A stretch of DNA of 64,000 nt from Capnocytophaga bilenii (GCF_017565765.1 NZ_JAGDYP010000003.1:271985-335984), one strand, 5' to 3'. Numbered from the stretch's first letter, positions 34,601 to 44,847 are shown. Notes: generated from the letters alone by a model not told the origin. Program-made: numbers and translations.

Positions 34601-34634
34601 AATTCAAAATTCAGAATTCAGAATTCAAAATTCC
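34601..34634. repeat. Heptamer array TTCARAA next to the lctP stop
   Basis: Four 7-bp units that end at the lctP stop codon (34634-34636, minus strand). Confidence 0.85.
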
Positions 34635-36247
34635 TAAAATAACAGTGGTATAACAAATAGCGCTACAATAGCCGCTATAATACCATATACAAACATTGGC
34701 ACGGCAGTAGTCTTGATAATCTTTCCTTCAGCCTTATCAATTCCCAATACCGAGCATACTGCGATAATATTATTGATACAAACCATATTACCCATAGCAC
34801 CCCCTACCGATTGAAGAGCCAAAATAAGCGGTACCGATAAGCCCGAAGCCATTGCTACCGAGTATTGTACCCCACCAAAGGTAAGGTTCGATACCGTATT
34901 AGATCCCGAGAAAAACGCTCCTATAGCCCCTAAATACGAAGCAAATACCGTCCAATATTCACCAGTAGCATTTGCCAATCCGTGTCCGATAATCTGTACC
35001 ATCGAGTTTTCGCCTCCTATAAGCATCACATTCACCATTATTAAGGCACCCACCAAAGCCAAAAACGGCTTTTGTACCTGTTTAAAAGTAGCCGAAAACA
35101 AACTACTCGATTGTTTAAATGACAGTGAAAAAACAGGAATAGCAATAAGCACTGTAATTACAAAAGGAATCAAAGCAGGCACGTATAGCAACTTGTAGCT
35201 CGCACTTTCAGTAGTCGTAAAAATATCACTAAGCGAGAAGATAAGTCCCTTGCTTAGGTGAAAATTACCCAAGTCGCCAAGGTTCAGGCTGAAAAGCTCC
35301 GATGAATCATTAAGCATCGCTTTAAAAGGCAATTGTTTAATACGAGTGATAGCCAGCATAAGAATGAGCGAAGCCGTAGGGAAAAGAGCTTTTAGCAATA
35401 GCGGTGTGCTCACTTTCTCGTGATGCATACTGCCTTCGTGAGTTTCGGTATTCTTCGATAAGCCAATACCAGCACTTGCCAAACCTACCGAGATAAACAA
35501 CCCTATAGCACCTCCCACCAAAGAAGGAAACTCGTAGTTAAACCACGCTATAGCCACATAAGGAACGGTACAAGATAGAATACTAAGGATTATAAAAAGA
35601 AGATTTTGGCGTATTTGTTTCCAGCTTACAATTACTTTGAGTGCCAAAATAGGCACTACAAACGCCGCTATAAAGTGAATAACAGCCGTAATCTGTCCTA
35701 TTTCAGAAAGTTGTGTATCGTTGATGTCTCCTTTGTTGATAAGCGTCCCAAAACCAAACCAAGTAGGAGTACCTACGGCTCCAAATGATACGGGTACCGA
35801 GTTCATTATCAAAGCAAGTATCGCAACCTGCAATGGGCGAAACCCTAACCCTACCAATAAAGGTGCTGCAATAGCAGCAGGAGTACCAAAACCACTCGCT
35901 CCTTCAATCATAAAAGCAAATGCCCAGCCTATGATCATCAGTTGGGCTACTGGGTTCGGACTGATATTACCCAGCCAACGGCGCATCACATCCATAGCCC
36001 CCGACATTTCCATCATTCGGTTGAATAAAACGGCACCAAAAATTACGGTGATAGGAGTCATTACTGATATTAATGCCGAAACAACATTTGCATTTAGCGT
36101 CAATAAATCACCATTAAAATAAAAATACTGAATAGCATAAACCAATGCTGCTATAAGTGGTAATGCTATATATGAAGGCAAGGCGTTGCGCTTTACCATC
36201 AAATAAATAAGAAGTACAATAGGTAGTACACTAAGAATTAAAGCCAT
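34634..36247 (-). CDS. lctP: L-lactate permease family transporter
   Basis: 537 residues, about 13-14 transmembrane helices across the whole length, matching the LctP/LldP family: RRWLGNISPNPVAQLMIIGWAFAFMIEGASGFGTPAAIAAPLLV, with the later FFSGSNTVSNLTFGGVQ and QSVGGAMGNMVCINNIIAV blocks. It imports L-lactate (and glycolate) with protons. No lactate dehydrogenase is adjacent. Its -7 box is at 36280-36287. Confidence 0.92.
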   Translation of the reverse strand: MALILSVLPIVLLIYLMVKRNALPSYIALPLIAALVYAIQYFYFNGDLLTLNANVVSALISVMTPITVIFGAVLFNRMMEMSGAMDVMRRWLGNISPNPVAQLMIIGWAFAFMIEGASGFGTPAAIAAPLLVGLGFRPLQVAILALIMNSVPVSFGAVGTPTWFGFGTLINKGDINDTQLSEIGQITAVIHFIAAFVVPILALKVIVSWKQIRQNLLFIILSILSCTVPYVAIAWFNYEFPSLVGGAIGLFISVGLASAGIGLSKNTETHEGSMHHEKVSTPLLLKALFPTASLILMLAITRIKQLPFKAMLNDSSELFSLNLGDLGNFHLSKGLIFSLSDIFTTTESASYKLLYVPALIPFVITVLIAIPVFSLSFKQSSSLFSATFKQVQKPFLALVGALIMVNVMLIGGENSMVQIIGHGLANATGEYWTVFASYLGAIGAFFSGSNTVSNLTFGGVQYSVAMASGLSVPLILALQSVGGAMGNMVCINNIIAVCSVLGIDKAEGKIIKTTAVPMFVYGIIAAIVALFVIPLLF

Positions 36248-36279
36248 AGTACATTTTTAATTTTTTCTTTTCAGAGCGC

Positions 36280-36308
36280 AAAAATAATACTTTTTTAATA
36301 AAATGCAA
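36280..36308 (-). promoter_or_regulatory. Promoter of lctP
   Basis: Minus strand TTG (36306-36308), 18 bases, TATTTTTG (36280-36287), 33 bases before the ATG. Confidence 0.65.
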
Positions 36309-36344
36309 TCATAACGAAAGAAAAAATATCAAAAACAAAGAAGT

Positions 36345-37232
36345 TTATTTTTTCACCATCCTTGCTCCGAAGAAAAAGAGCAGGAGCACAACAATACCCA
36401 TCATCCACCATAACAATGTGTTAGCTTCTTTTTGGTCGTCATTGGGGGTACTTTTTTTATTACTATCAGGCTTTGTTTTTTGTGTTGAAGTAAGAGTGCC
36501 AAAACTTACGTTTGTAAGCTGTTTCGGAATATCTTTTGTAAAATAGGTGATATCATAAGTAGGTGCGTAATCATTAGCTTTGCCAAAAGCCAAGTAATAA
36601 CGATACCCCTCGCCTGCAAAGCGTGCCGTAAAGGTATAAGGCAGAGCATACACCGCCACGCCCTTTATGGGCAACGGCTGGTTATCGGCGTTAGCAATCT
36701 CTATTTGTAGTGTTTTTACAATTTCGGGATTAAAATAAAGGGCATTAGAGGTTCTTGAGCTCAGTACTCCTGTGCCCAAAAGCTGATAATTATCAGCGAG
36801 GACTTTCATATAGCGGTAATAGTCGTAATTAGCTTCCACCGCAACCGATATTTTTGCCAAGCGCATTGCTTCAGGAAGCTGTATGCGCAATATCGTTCTT
36901 TTTAGAGTATCCTCATTGCGCTCAAAATCTACTTCTTTTCTTACCGAAGTACTATCCACAAAGCCTGTCCGCTTATTGGTAAGGATATAATTGTTGCGGT
37001 CTACTATATAAGGTATCTCAATAGTATCAACTGCCGATACCCCATAGATGCGCAAATCGTCATAGTCGCTTTTTAGCTTCCCAAAGACAGCTTCGGGCAG
37101 TACTACTTTGTGCCACTGTTGGGCTCCTACGCCTGTTATTTCCTGCTGATAATCATAAGAAAAAAGCTGCCCGTAGGCAGTAGTGCCTACAAGCAGCCAT
37201 AGTATGTACAATAATAATTTCTTCAAATTCAT
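36345..37232 (-). CDS. DUF3999-like envelope protein
   Basis: 295 residues: signal peptide (cleavage near TTAYGQ), an extracytoplasmic beta-rich region, then a low-complexity linker (SNKKSTPNDDQKEA) and one C-terminal membrane helix (LLWWMMGIVVLLLFFFGA). The N-terminal segment YDYQQEITGVGAQQWHKVVLPEAVF resembles the DUF3999 family, which is normally longer; this one has lost part of the middle or belongs to a short branch. Function unknown. It lies 18 bases downstream of the malic-enzyme gene, so is probably cotranscribed with it. Confidence 0.65.
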   Translation of the reverse strand: MNLKKLLLYILWLLVGTTAYGQLFSYDYQQEITGVGAQQWHKVVLPEAVFGKLKSDYDDLRIYGVSAVDTIEIPYIVDRNNYILTNKRTGFVDSTSVRKEVDFERNEDTLKRTILRIQLPEAMRLAKISVAVEANYDYYRYMKVLADNYQLLGTGVLSSRTSNALYFNPEIVKTLQIEIANADNQPLPIKGVAVYALPYTFTARFAGEGYRYYLAFGKANDYAPTYDITYFTKDIPKQLTNVSFGTLTSTQKTKPDSNKKSTPNDDQKEANTLLWWMMGIVVLLLFFFGARMVKK

Positions 37233-37250
37233 CAGCGTTAAAGCTAAGGG

Positions 37251-39515
37251 TTATTTGTTTTGAGCATCAATTACCGCAAGAGTAGCAAGATTTACCATCT
37301 CTTCGGCGGTAGAACCCAGCGTACAGATATGTATCGATTTAGAAAGTCCCAATATCACAGGCCCTATAGTATCTAAGTGCTGTGTTTCTTTCACCACTTT
37401 ATAGGTAATATTGGCAGCTTCCAAGTTCGGGAAGATAAGCACATTTGCCCCTTTGCCATTATTTAGCTTAGAGAAAGGATAATTTTTAGCCAATTTCTCA
37501 GGATTGATAGCAAAGTCAGCTTGTATTTCACCATCTACTACCAATTCAGGGTGGTTTTTATGCAAGTAAGCCACTGCTTCACGCACTTTTAGAGTACTTT
37601 CCGAAGTCGCCGAACCAAAATTAGAGTATGACAACATCGCTACCGAAGGCTCCTGACCAAATATCTGTACAGATTTTGCGGTAAGCAACGCAATATTAGC
37701 CAATTCAGTTGCCGAAGGATTGATGTTGATAGTCGCATCCGAAAGGAATAGAGGACCCTGTTTGGTGAGCATAATGCTCGCAGCCGCTATACGATTTACC
37801 CCTGCTTCTTTAGGGATAATTTCTAGTACAGGCTTAATAGCGTTAGGGTAGGAGTGTGAATAACCTGTAATCATACCATCTGCCTGACCTGTATACACCA
37901 GCATCGTACCAAAATAATTGCGTTCCAGCATCTGGTGTTCTGCCACTAATTCTGTGATACCTCTTCTTTCGCGCAGTTTTAAGTATTGCTGTGCAAAAGC
38001 ATCACGGCGTTCTTTTTCGTCATCGCATTTAGGGTCTATAATCTCCACTTCGCCTGTAAAGCCTATTTCTTCTTTTAGAGCAGTAATTACATCTTTGCGC
38101 CCTAATAGTATAGGGATAGCAATGCGGTCTTCGTACACTCGTTGCGCAGCTTTTAGCACTTCCAATTGGTCTGCTTCCGCAAAAACAATGCGCTTAGGAT
38201 TGCGTTTAGCACGATCTTGCAACAAACGTATTTCTTTGCTGCCCACCCCTATGCGTTCCATAAGTTCCACTTTGTAGGCTTCCCAGTCTGTAATAGGTTT
38301 TTGGGCTACGCCTGTAGCGATAGCCGCTTGGGCTATTGCAGGGGGTACTTCGTGTATAAGGCGAGGGTCAAAAGGTTTAGGGATAATGTAGTTTTTGCCA
38401 AATACGAGGTTTTCACCCCCGTATACTAAGCTCACTTGCTGTGGCACAGGCTTTTTAGCGAGTTCCGCAATAGCTCGTACGGCAGCCAACTTCATCTCCT
38501 CGTTTATTTTCGTAGCACGCACATCTAATGCCCCACGGAATATATACGGAAATCCTAATACATTATTCACCTGATTAGGATAATCCGAACGACCTGTAGC
38601 CATAATGATATCCTCACGGGTGTTTATTGCTAGGTTGTAATCTATTTCTGGGGTAGGGTTTGCCATTGCAAATACAATAGCATCTTTAGCCATCGAAAGC
38701 AACATTGCAGGGGTAAGCACATCACCTTTTGATAAGCCGATGAATACATCAGCCCCTTTCACAGCCTCTTCCAGAGTATGTACATCGCGGTCTGTCGCAA
38801 ATTCAGCTTTTTGGGCAGTGAGGTTTGCCGCATCTTTCCTGATGACCCCTTTGCTGTCGCACATCACAATATTGCGAGGGTCAGCACCCAAAGCCACGTA
38901 CAAGCGCGTGCAAGAGATAGCCGCAGCACCCGCACCATTCACCACAATGCTCACCTTGCTAATATCTTTACCCACAATCTCCAGCGCATTAATAAGCGCA
39001 GCTGCCGATATGATAGCCGTACCGTGTTGGTCATCGTGCATCACAGGTATATCAAGTTCCTCTTTCAGGCGGCGTTCAATCTCAAAAGCCTCAGGAGCTT
39101 TAATATCCTCAAGGTTTATCCCCCCAAACGTAGGTGCAATAGCCTTTACCGTGTCTATAAATTTGTCTACATCGGTAGCATCTACTTCTATATCAAATAC
39201 ATCAATACCTGCAAATATTTTAAATAGCAATCCCTTGCCCTCCATTACAGGTTTTGAAGCGTCAGCCCCTATGTCGCCAAGCCCCAATACAGCAGTACCG
39301 TTAGAGATTACTGCCACCAAGTTACTTTTAGCGGTATATTTGTAAGCGTTGCTCTTATCAGCTGCTATGGCAAGGCAAGGCTCTGCCACACCAGGCGAGT
39401 ATGCCAATGCCAAATCGTGTTGAGTTGCGTGTTTTTTAGTCGGTACAATGGCTATTTTACCAGGTTGTGGAAACTCGTGGTAATGTAAAGCCTCTTCTTT
39501 TTTGCGTGTATCCAT
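37251..39515 (-). CDS. maeB: NADP-dependent malic enzyme fused to a phosphotransacetylase-like domain
   Basis: 754 residues, the normal two-domain length. Residues about 15-400 are malic enzyme (PGKIAIVPTKKHATQHDLALAYSPGVAEPC; VIMHDDQHGTAII-type segment; NAD(P)-binding VVNGAGAAAISC). Residues about 430-754 are a phosphate acetyltransferase-like regulatory domain (RIVFAEADQLEVLKAAQ, MITGYSHSYPNAIKPVLEII). It decarboxylates malate to pyruvate with NADPH. Its -33 element comes from a heptamer repeat. Confidence 0.95.
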   Translation of the reverse strand: MDTRKKEEALHYHEFPQPGKIAIVPTKKHATQHDLALAYSPGVAEPCLAIAADKSNAYKYTAKSNLVAVISNGTAVLGLGDIGADASKPVMEGKGLLFKIFAGIDVFDIEVDATDVDKFIDTVKAIAPTFGGINLEDIKAPEAFEIERRLKEELDIPVMHDDQHGTAIISAAALINALEIVGKDISKVSIVVNGAGAAAISCTRLYVALGADPRNIVMCDSKGVIRKDAANLTAQKAEFATDRDVHTLEEAVKGADVFIGLSKGDVLTPAMLLSMAKDAIVFAMANPTPEIDYNLAINTREDIIMATGRSDYPNQVNNVLGFPYIFRGALDVRATKINEEMKLAAVRAIAELAKKPVPQQVSLVYGGENLVFGKNYIIPKPFDPRLIHEVPPAIAQAAIATGVAQKPITDWEAYKVELMERIGVGSKEIRLLQDRAKRNPKRIVFAEADQLEVLKAAQRVYEDRIAIPILLGRKDVITALKEEIGFTGEVEIIDPKCDDEKERRDAFAQQYLKLRERRGITELVAEHQMLERNYFGTMLVYTGQADGMITGYSHSYPNAIKPVLEIIPKEAGVNRIAAASIMLTKQGPLFLSDATININPSATELANIALLTAKSVQIFGQEPSVAMLSYSNFGSATSESTLKVREAVAYLHKNHPELVVDGEIQADFAINPEKLAKNYPFSKLNNGKGANVLIFPNLEAANITYKVVKETQHLDTIGPVILGLSKSIHICTLGSTAEEMVNLATLAVIDAQNK

Positions 39516-39553
39516 TTTTTTTCAAAAATTGGTTATAATAATTATTCAGGCGG

Positions 39554-39583
39554 CAAAGTTACGAAACTATTAACAAATTCAAA
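39554..39583 (-). promoter_or_regulatory. Promoter of maeB using a repeat unit as -33
   Basis: Minus strand TAACTTTG (39554-39561), 18 bases, TTTG (39580-39583); the TTTG is part of a TTCAAAA heptamer (TTTTGAA on this strand). Confidence 0.65.
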
Positions 39584-39700
39584 ATCCAGCCCCCATAATT
39601 CAAAATTCAGAACCCATAATTCAAAATTCAAAATTCAAAATTCAGAATCCAGCCCCCATAATTCAAAATTCAAAATTCAGAATTCATAATTAATAATTCA
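39576..39700. repeat. Long heptamer array TTCARAA, running into the GH3 gene stop
   Basis: About 12 units of TTCAAAA/TTCAGAA broken by two copies of CCAGCCCCCATAA and one ACCCATAA. The stop codon of the GH3 gene (39670-39672) lies inside. Confidence 0.88.
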
Positions 39701-41178
39701 TCCAAGTATTCCCTGCTGTTAGATAAGCGTGGCACTTTGTTCTGTCCACCCAGTTTTCCTTTCTCTTTCAGCCATTTGTGAAACAGTTCAGGGCGCGCAA
39801 TATGCACTTTTAGCATATTCAGCGTCATATTGTTATAACGCTTAGCCTCATAGTCCGAATTTAGCTTTTGTAGTTCGCTATCTAATAGCTCGGCAAACTT
39901 GTCGATGTCTTTCGGAGGCTTGCCAAACTCTATTAGCCACTCGTGTCCTCCTTTTTCTTTATCTTGCATAAAAATAGGTGCCACCGTATAGTCGCTAATA
40001 CTACTTTGGGTAGCAGTACAAGCCTTTTTCAGAGCCTGTTCCGCATTTTCTACGATTAATTCTTCACCAAAAACATTGATAAAATGCTTCGTCCTGCCCG
40101 TAATTTTGATGCGATAAGGCGACAGCGAGGTAAAACGCACCGTATCACCTATAATGTAGCGCCACAAGCCCGCATTGGTACTAATCACCATCGCATAGTT
40201 TTTGCCCAATTCCACTTCGCTCAGCGGAATAGCTTTTTCTTCCGAAGTGCCAAAAACATCCATCGGTATAAATTCGTAAAAAATACCGTAATCAAGCATC
40301 AGCAACATCTCATCCGATTCGTTGCGGTCTTGTATAGCAAAAAAACCTTCGGAAGCATTATAAGTTTCATAGTACCGAAAAGTTTCCGAAGGAATTAGGC
40401 TGTGATATTGTTCTTTGTAAGGAATAAAGCTCACCCCGCCGTGAAAATAAACCTCCAAGTTAGGCCACAATTCCAAAAGATGCCTTTTTTGGGTGGTTTC
40501 CAATAAGCGGTTTAGCAATACAAGCATCCACGAAGGAACGCCCACAAGGCTCGTTACATTTTCGTCTTTAGCCTCGTTTATAATCGCTTTCATTTTGCTT
40601 TCCCACTCACTCATTTGTGATGTTTTGTTGCTTGGCGTACAGCTCCATTCAGCCCAAAAAGGAAGATTTTCTATCAGTATTGCCGATAAATCACCAAAAT
40701 AAGTACCATTTTGCTCATATAGTTGCTTGCTACCCCCCAATCGCAAACTTTTACCCCTAAACAATCCCGAATCCTCGTTGTTGTTCAAGTACATACAAAG
40801 CATATCTTTCCCCGATTTGTAGTGGCAATCACGCAAAGCCTCCTCGCTTACAGGTATAAATTTACTCTTAGCGTTGGTAGTACCGCTACTCTTGGCAAAC
40901 CATTTTATAGGGCTGTGCCAAAATATGTTGCGTTCACCGCGCCTTGCTCGTTCTATATAAGGCTCAAAGGCTTCATAAGTTGTCAAAGGCACTCGCTGGG
41001 CAAATTGTTCGTAATTCTTGATTTCTGAAAAGTGATATTGCTTGCCCAATTCCGTATCTTGGGCAGCACTTATAAGGGAAGATAATACGCGCTCTTGCAC
41101 TTTTTCGGGTTCTAATACAAACTCTTGTATTTGGCTAATGCGGCGTTTTAAAAACCACGATGTAATGGTATTAAGCAT
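39670..41178 (-). CDS. GH3 auxin-responsive-promoter family protein (acyl-adenylating type)
   Basis: 502 residues of the bacterial GH3 family. Marks: HSPIKWFAKSSGTTNAKSKFIPVSE near residue 90 (phosphate-binding loop SSGTTNAKSK), WRYIIGDTVRFTSLSPYRIKITGR with FINVFGEELIVENAEQAL near residues 330-370. Plant GH3 proteins adenylate acids and conjugate them to amino acids; the bacterial substrate is unknown. The last residues MNSEF and the stop are written by the heptamer array. A full promoter is at 41230-41260. Confidence 0.9.
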   Translation of the reverse strand: MLNTITSWFLKRRISQIQEFVLEPEKVQERVLSSLISAAQDTELGKQYHFSEIKNYEQFAQRVPLTTYEAFEPYIERARRGERNIFWHSPIKWFAKSSGTTNAKSKFIPVSEEALRDCHYKSGKDMLCMYLNNNEDSGLFRGKSLRLGGSKQLYEQNGTYFGDLSAILIENLPFWAEWSCTPSNKTSQMSEWESKMKAIINEAKDENVTSLVGVPSWMLVLLNRLLETTQKRHLLELWPNLEVYFHGGVSFIPYKEQYHSLIPSETFRYYETYNASEGFFAIQDRNESDEMLLMLDYGIFYEFIPMDVFGTSEEKAIPLSEVELGKNYAMVISTNAGLWRYIIGDTVRFTSLSPYRIKITGRTKHFINVFGEELIVENAEQALKKACTATQSSISDYTVAPIFMQDKEKGGHEWLIEFGKPPKDIDKFAELLDSELQKLNSDYEAKRYNNMTLNMLKVHIARPELFHKWLKEKGKLGGQNKVPRLSNSREYLDELLIMNSEF

Positions 41179-41187
41179 TTAAAATAC

Positions 41188-41220
41188 TAATGATTAGGAT
41201 TAATGATGAATTATTAATGA
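41188..41220. repeat. TAATCAT-type heptamer stretch
   Basis: CTAATGATTAGGATTAATG then ATTATTAATGA between the GH3 start and its promoter; same type as 60480-60562. Confidence 0.55.
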
Positions 41221-41229
41221 AAAATCGCA

Positions 41230-41260
41230 CAAAGATAATAAAAGTTTTTTAATAAGCAAA
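41230..41260 (-). promoter_or_regulatory. Promoter of the GH3 gene
   Basis: Minus strand TTTG (41257-41260), exactly 19 bases, TATCTTTG (41230-41237). Confidence 0.82.
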
Positions 41261-41302
41261 AAAATAAAACTGCCCAGTGCACATTATTTTATTGCCTTAG
41301 TA

Positions 41303-42109
41303 TCAAAATTGTAAATCGCTGTAGTAGCTTATCATTAGCTGGTAGTCTTTGCCGAATTTGCTCAGGATACCCGTTACCCTCACTTTGCCTGCGGGTACTT
41401 TTTCGTCTTTAAATAGGGCACTATTGCTGGTGCGCAACAGCAAGCTCTTGCCATTGCTATCTATCAGCTTGTAATTAGTGCCGGCACCGCTCTTTTTGTT
41501 ACTCACGTAAAACGACTTGCCCACCGCTCTTGCCTCAAATTGCACGTTTTTAATGCTGAATAATTTGCCCACATCAGCATCGCTCACTTCTAGTGAATTT
41601 AAAGTTGTAGTTAGTTGGGCTACAGTCTTTTTTTCGCTCAGCGCAAAGAGGTGTTTCTCTACGATGGCTTTGGGCATATAGCCCACACTTTGGTAGCCTT
41701 TCTTGCTTTTATAGGTTTCATAACCTATTGTTATAACAGCGTTGTTTAGCTGAAAGCTCAAGTCTTTTAATAATACTCGTACTTTGCTGCCCAGCGGAAA
41801 TTGAGTGTAAATACCCTCATCGGCAAGGGCTATAACAATGCCTTGTGTATTGTCAGCATTTTGCAAATATAGCTTTTTGGTGATGTTCCTACCCTCATCG
41901 CTGGATATTACATAGCCTTCCACCGCTTCATCATCGGTATAAGTAGCTATTGATGAGGAAGTTTTGGCTTTTAGCTGCGCAAAACTGATGATAGAGCCTG
42001 TATATTCGGGTACAGGAGCGGTAATATCGGGTATTTGGTAGTCATTGTTCTTTACGCAAGCACTTATCGCTAAGCCGAAAAAGCATATAAGTAAGAATTT
42101 TAGTTGCAT
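41303..42109 (-). CDS. DUF5689-type surface lipoprotein
   Basis: 268 residues with a lipoprotein signal (LLICFFGLAISAC, lipid cysteine at about 18). The body repeats the DUF5689 pattern: SFAQLKAK..., DDEAVEGYVISSDEGRNITKKLYLQNADNTQGIVIAL, and a C-terminal OB-like region KVRVTGILSKFGKDYQLMI. Such lipoproteins accompany TonB-dependent receptors in Bacteroidota and probably bind the ligand or a host molecule at the cell surface. It lies 11 bases downstream of the receptor gene. Confidence 0.85.
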   Translation of the reverse strand: MQLKFLLICFFGLAISACVKNNDYQIPDITAPVPEYTGSIISFAQLKAKTSSSIATYTDDEAVEGYVISSDEGRNITKKLYLQNADNTQGIVIALADEGIYTQFPLGSKVRVLLKDLSFQLNNAVITIGYETYKSKKGYQSVGYMPKAIVEKHLFALSEKKTVAQLTTTLNSLEVSDADVGKLFSIKNVQFEARAVGKSFYVSNKKSGAGTNYKLIDSNGKSLLLRTSNSALFKDEKVPAGKVRVTGILSKFGKDYQLMISYYSDLQF

Positions 42110-42120
42110 TATTGTATTGG

Positions 42121-44838
42121 TTATAAAGTTACTGATAGGTTTGCCATATAAGTACGCCCATAGCCTATAAAATAGCGGTTGCCAAAGGAAGGCGTCCGTT
42201 GGGCGTTGTCCTGCACCATCTTTTTGTAGTTGGCAGTACGGGCTTGTTCAAAACCACCTGCTAAAAACGAGCGGTCAAAAAGATTGTTGATGCTAAGCAT
42301 TAGGTAGGTATACGTTTTCTTAAATCGCCACGATTTGCCCACAAGTGCATTGATTGTCATCACATTGGCTAATGACTCTTGTGCCAATAGCTTTCGGGCT
42401 AAAGAGCGGTCTATATTATCAAAAGGACGATGAGTAGCGGGGTCTATAAAAAACTGAGATGTGCGATTCAGTGCCGATAAAGCAACGTAGTTGTTAGTGA
42501 GATAGTTGGCGGTAGCACTTATCCACCAATTACTCTTGGGGCTGCGGTATTCGGCACCAAAGGCATAAGCCTGCTGTGCGCCATTAGGCAGGTGGTAGTT
42601 CTTTAGCCATACTTTGTCTATCGTCTTATTCACCCCAGCCGATGTAATGTGTAATGAAGGATTGTTGCTGTAGATGTGTTGCCCTATTGCTGCCACTACC
42701 GATACTTTTACAGTGGGCAATAGCATCGCTTCGGCACCTATTTCTATCCCTAAGTGTTGTTTTTGTATTCCTTGAATGGTTTGCGCTACAAAGTCGCGGT
42801 CTATTTCATCAGTCAGAGCAGCTTCGGTATAGAAAAAGTTGTTTTCCGAAGCGTTTTCTATGGTAGTGAAGTATGCCGTAGCCCGCCCTGTAAGTTTCGG
42901 TAAGCGTACCAAATAGCTCACATCGGCAGTATAGGCACTTTCAGATTTTATATGGGGTAATAAGCCGTTAGAGTTTCGCACATTGTTATAGAGGTTGCGA
43001 AGAGGTTGGGGGGTACTGAAATAACCCGCGTTTAGCTGCAATAACTGCCTGCCCGTAAAGGCATAAGTAGCCCCCGCTTTTAGGCTTATGCCTTTTTGCG
43101 TAATAAGGCTGCCTTTGCCATAGCTATCAGGGTAAGAAGGATTTGCAAAATTACCTTCACGCTGCGTTTGAGTGTCAAAGTAACGCACTGCGGCAAATAG
43201 GTCTAATTTGCCCAATTTGCTTTCCCATTGCGCAAAGCCTTCCGCTATATGGCTGCGAAGGTTGTAATCGTAGTTCCATTTTTCGCCCACTCCCTTGCGA
43301 AGATTCTTGTCAAGAATATTGTAAGGAGTATGCTCAAAATAATCGTAGTTCATAAAAAATTGCCCGCCCAATAGATCTTCTACCAAAGCGTAGTTACCAG
43401 AATGAATATTGCGATACACTATTCCCGACGAAAACTTCGTATGGCTGTTAATAGTTGTGTTGTAACTCACATTTACAGTGAAGGTACGCTCTCTCATTAC
43501 ATCATTACTTACTATAAATGAGCTACGCCCATCGGTAGTATTTTTATTGGCACGATATAGTGCCACCCAGTCCAATTGCGAATGACTCAAAAAGTAATTC
43601 TTTTGCTCATTAGCCATTGCCCAATTAGCACCATTAGCGTTGTTGATGTAATAACTCGGTAACAACTTGTAGTAGTTAGGTTCAGGATTGGTGGCATTGG
43701 CATAGCTGATGCGTGTATTGCCAATTTCGCCAAACTGATAGCCTAAATCTATATTCAGGCGGGCATCTTCTTTTTCATAGATATATGATAGTACAAAAAT
43801 AGGTTCCGAAACAATACGATTGCGTGAGTTGCGCATCACACCCCTTTGGGTTCCCCAGTAAGGATTGTATCGGTATCTTACCAAATCAATTACCTCGCGG
43901 GTCAGCGGTGATGTTTTACCCCTATTTACAGGCGAAAACAAACCTATAAAGTTAAAACTATGCGCTGCGGTAGGCTGATATTCCACAGCCGCACCAAAAG
44001 CATAAGCGTTGTAGTGCGTACCCTCTGCCCAGCTACCGTTGGCTGCCCAGCGGCGTGATGCCGATAAGCTATATGCCCATCCGTTGCGCAGCAAGCCCGA
44101 ATGGTAGGTAACCATCAGCCGCCCTGCATAGCTGCGGTTGCTTACAGAGGAGGTAAGGCGTATGCCTGCCCTGTTTTGCGAAGCGCGCACACCTATATAG
44201 TTACTGCCATTCATACCCCCAAAACTATGGTTTGATTTTTCTAAACCGTTGCACACCTCTTGGTTGCGCGTTAGGTCGTTCAGTCCGCTCCAGTTAGCCC
44301 ATAGAGGGCGTCCGTTTTCTAAGCGGTTCATAGGGATGCCATTCAGCAACACGTTCACGTCTTTAGCATCGTAACCACGTTGCCTAAAAAAAACCGTACT
44401 AAAATCAAAAGCAGCGCGCCTTGTAAATACATCTTGCCAGCTATGTAGCAAAGCCCCTGTAACATCAGCTTGGTCGTTGTCCAATTCGTTTTCGGCAATC
44501 ATTGTGAGCTGTTCTTCTTGCAGGTCATTGCGCAGCATAGCCACTGTGGGTAGTGTAGTAGTAAGTTCGTCATTTATAGAGTATACTTCTTCGTGTGGAG
44601 TATAGCCTTGCAGGGTGAAGAGAAGGAGAAAATCGCCTGTGGGTAGTCGTAAAGAGTAGTTTCCTTTAGCATCAGTAGCAGTTTGTCGCAGAGGGTGTTT
44701 TACGGTAATTGTTACTCCTTGCAAAGGGAGTTGTGTTTGTTGGTTAATCACAGTCCCTTCTATCTTCATCATTTTCACCTGCGCCATTGTAGGGAGTGAT
44801 AGTAGTAGTAATACATAAAGAAAGTTTTTTAGTGGCAT
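42121..44838 (-). CDS. TonB-dependent outer-membrane receptor with carboxypeptidase-like domain
   Basis: 905 residues: signal peptide (LLLLSLPTMAQ), regulatory-like domain with GTVINQQTQLPLQGVTITVKHP and DAKGNYSLRLPTGDFLL, then plug and barrel (VNVLLNGIPMNRLENGRPLWANWSG; last strand MANLSVTL). The plug motif is typical of a Flavobacteriia receptor group paired with DUF5689 lipoproteins. Ligand unknown. The promoter is at 44879-44909, and no regulator gene is adjacent. Confidence 0.9.
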   Translation of the reverse strand: MPLKNFLYVLLLLSLPTMAQVKMMKIEGTVINQQTQLPLQGVTITVKHPLRQTATDAKGNYSLRLPTGDFLLLFTLQGYTPHEEVYSINDELTTTLPTVAMLRNDLQEEQLTMIAENELDNDQADVTGALLHSWQDVFTRRAAFDFSTVFFRQRGYDAKDVNVLLNGIPMNRLENGRPLWANWSGLNDLTRNQEVCNGLEKSNHSFGGMNGSNYIGVRASQNRAGIRLTSSVSNRSYAGRLMVTYHSGLLRNGWAYSLSASRRWAANGSWAEGTHYNAYAFGAAVEYQPTAAHSFNFIGLFSPVNRGKTSPLTREVIDLVRYRYNPYWGTQRGVMRNSRNRIVSEPIFVLSYIYEKEDARLNIDLGYQFGEIGNTRISYANATNPEPNYYKLLPSYYINNANGANWAMANEQKNYFLSHSQLDWVALYRANKNTTDGRSSFIVSNDVMRERTFTVNVSYNTTINSHTKFSSGIVYRNIHSGNYALVEDLLGGQFFMNYDYFEHTPYNILDKNLRKGVGEKWNYDYNLRSHIAEGFAQWESKLGKLDLFAAVRYFDTQTQREGNFANPSYPDSYGKGSLITQKGISLKAGATYAFTGRQLLQLNAGYFSTPQPLRNLYNNVRNSNGLLPHIKSESAYTADVSYLVRLPKLTGRATAYFTTIENASENNFFYTEAALTDEIDRDFVAQTIQGIQKQHLGIEIGAEAMLLPTVKVSVVAAIGQHIYSNNPSLHITSAGVNKTIDKVWLKNYHLPNGAQQAYAFGAEYRSPKSNWWISATANYLTNNYVALSALNRTSQFFIDPATHRPFDNIDRSLARKLLAQESLANVMTINALVGKSWRFKKTYTYLMLSINNLFDRSFLAGGFEQARTANYKKMVQDNAQRTPSFGNRYFIGYGRTYMANLSVTL

Positions 44839-44847
44839 AAGTGGTAT

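Noticed and set aside
38740..39345. Plus-strand frame of 201 codons opposite the malic-enzyme gene
   Set aside because: Low-complexity Ser/Ala/Thr-rich antisense shadow of a strongly conserved gene.
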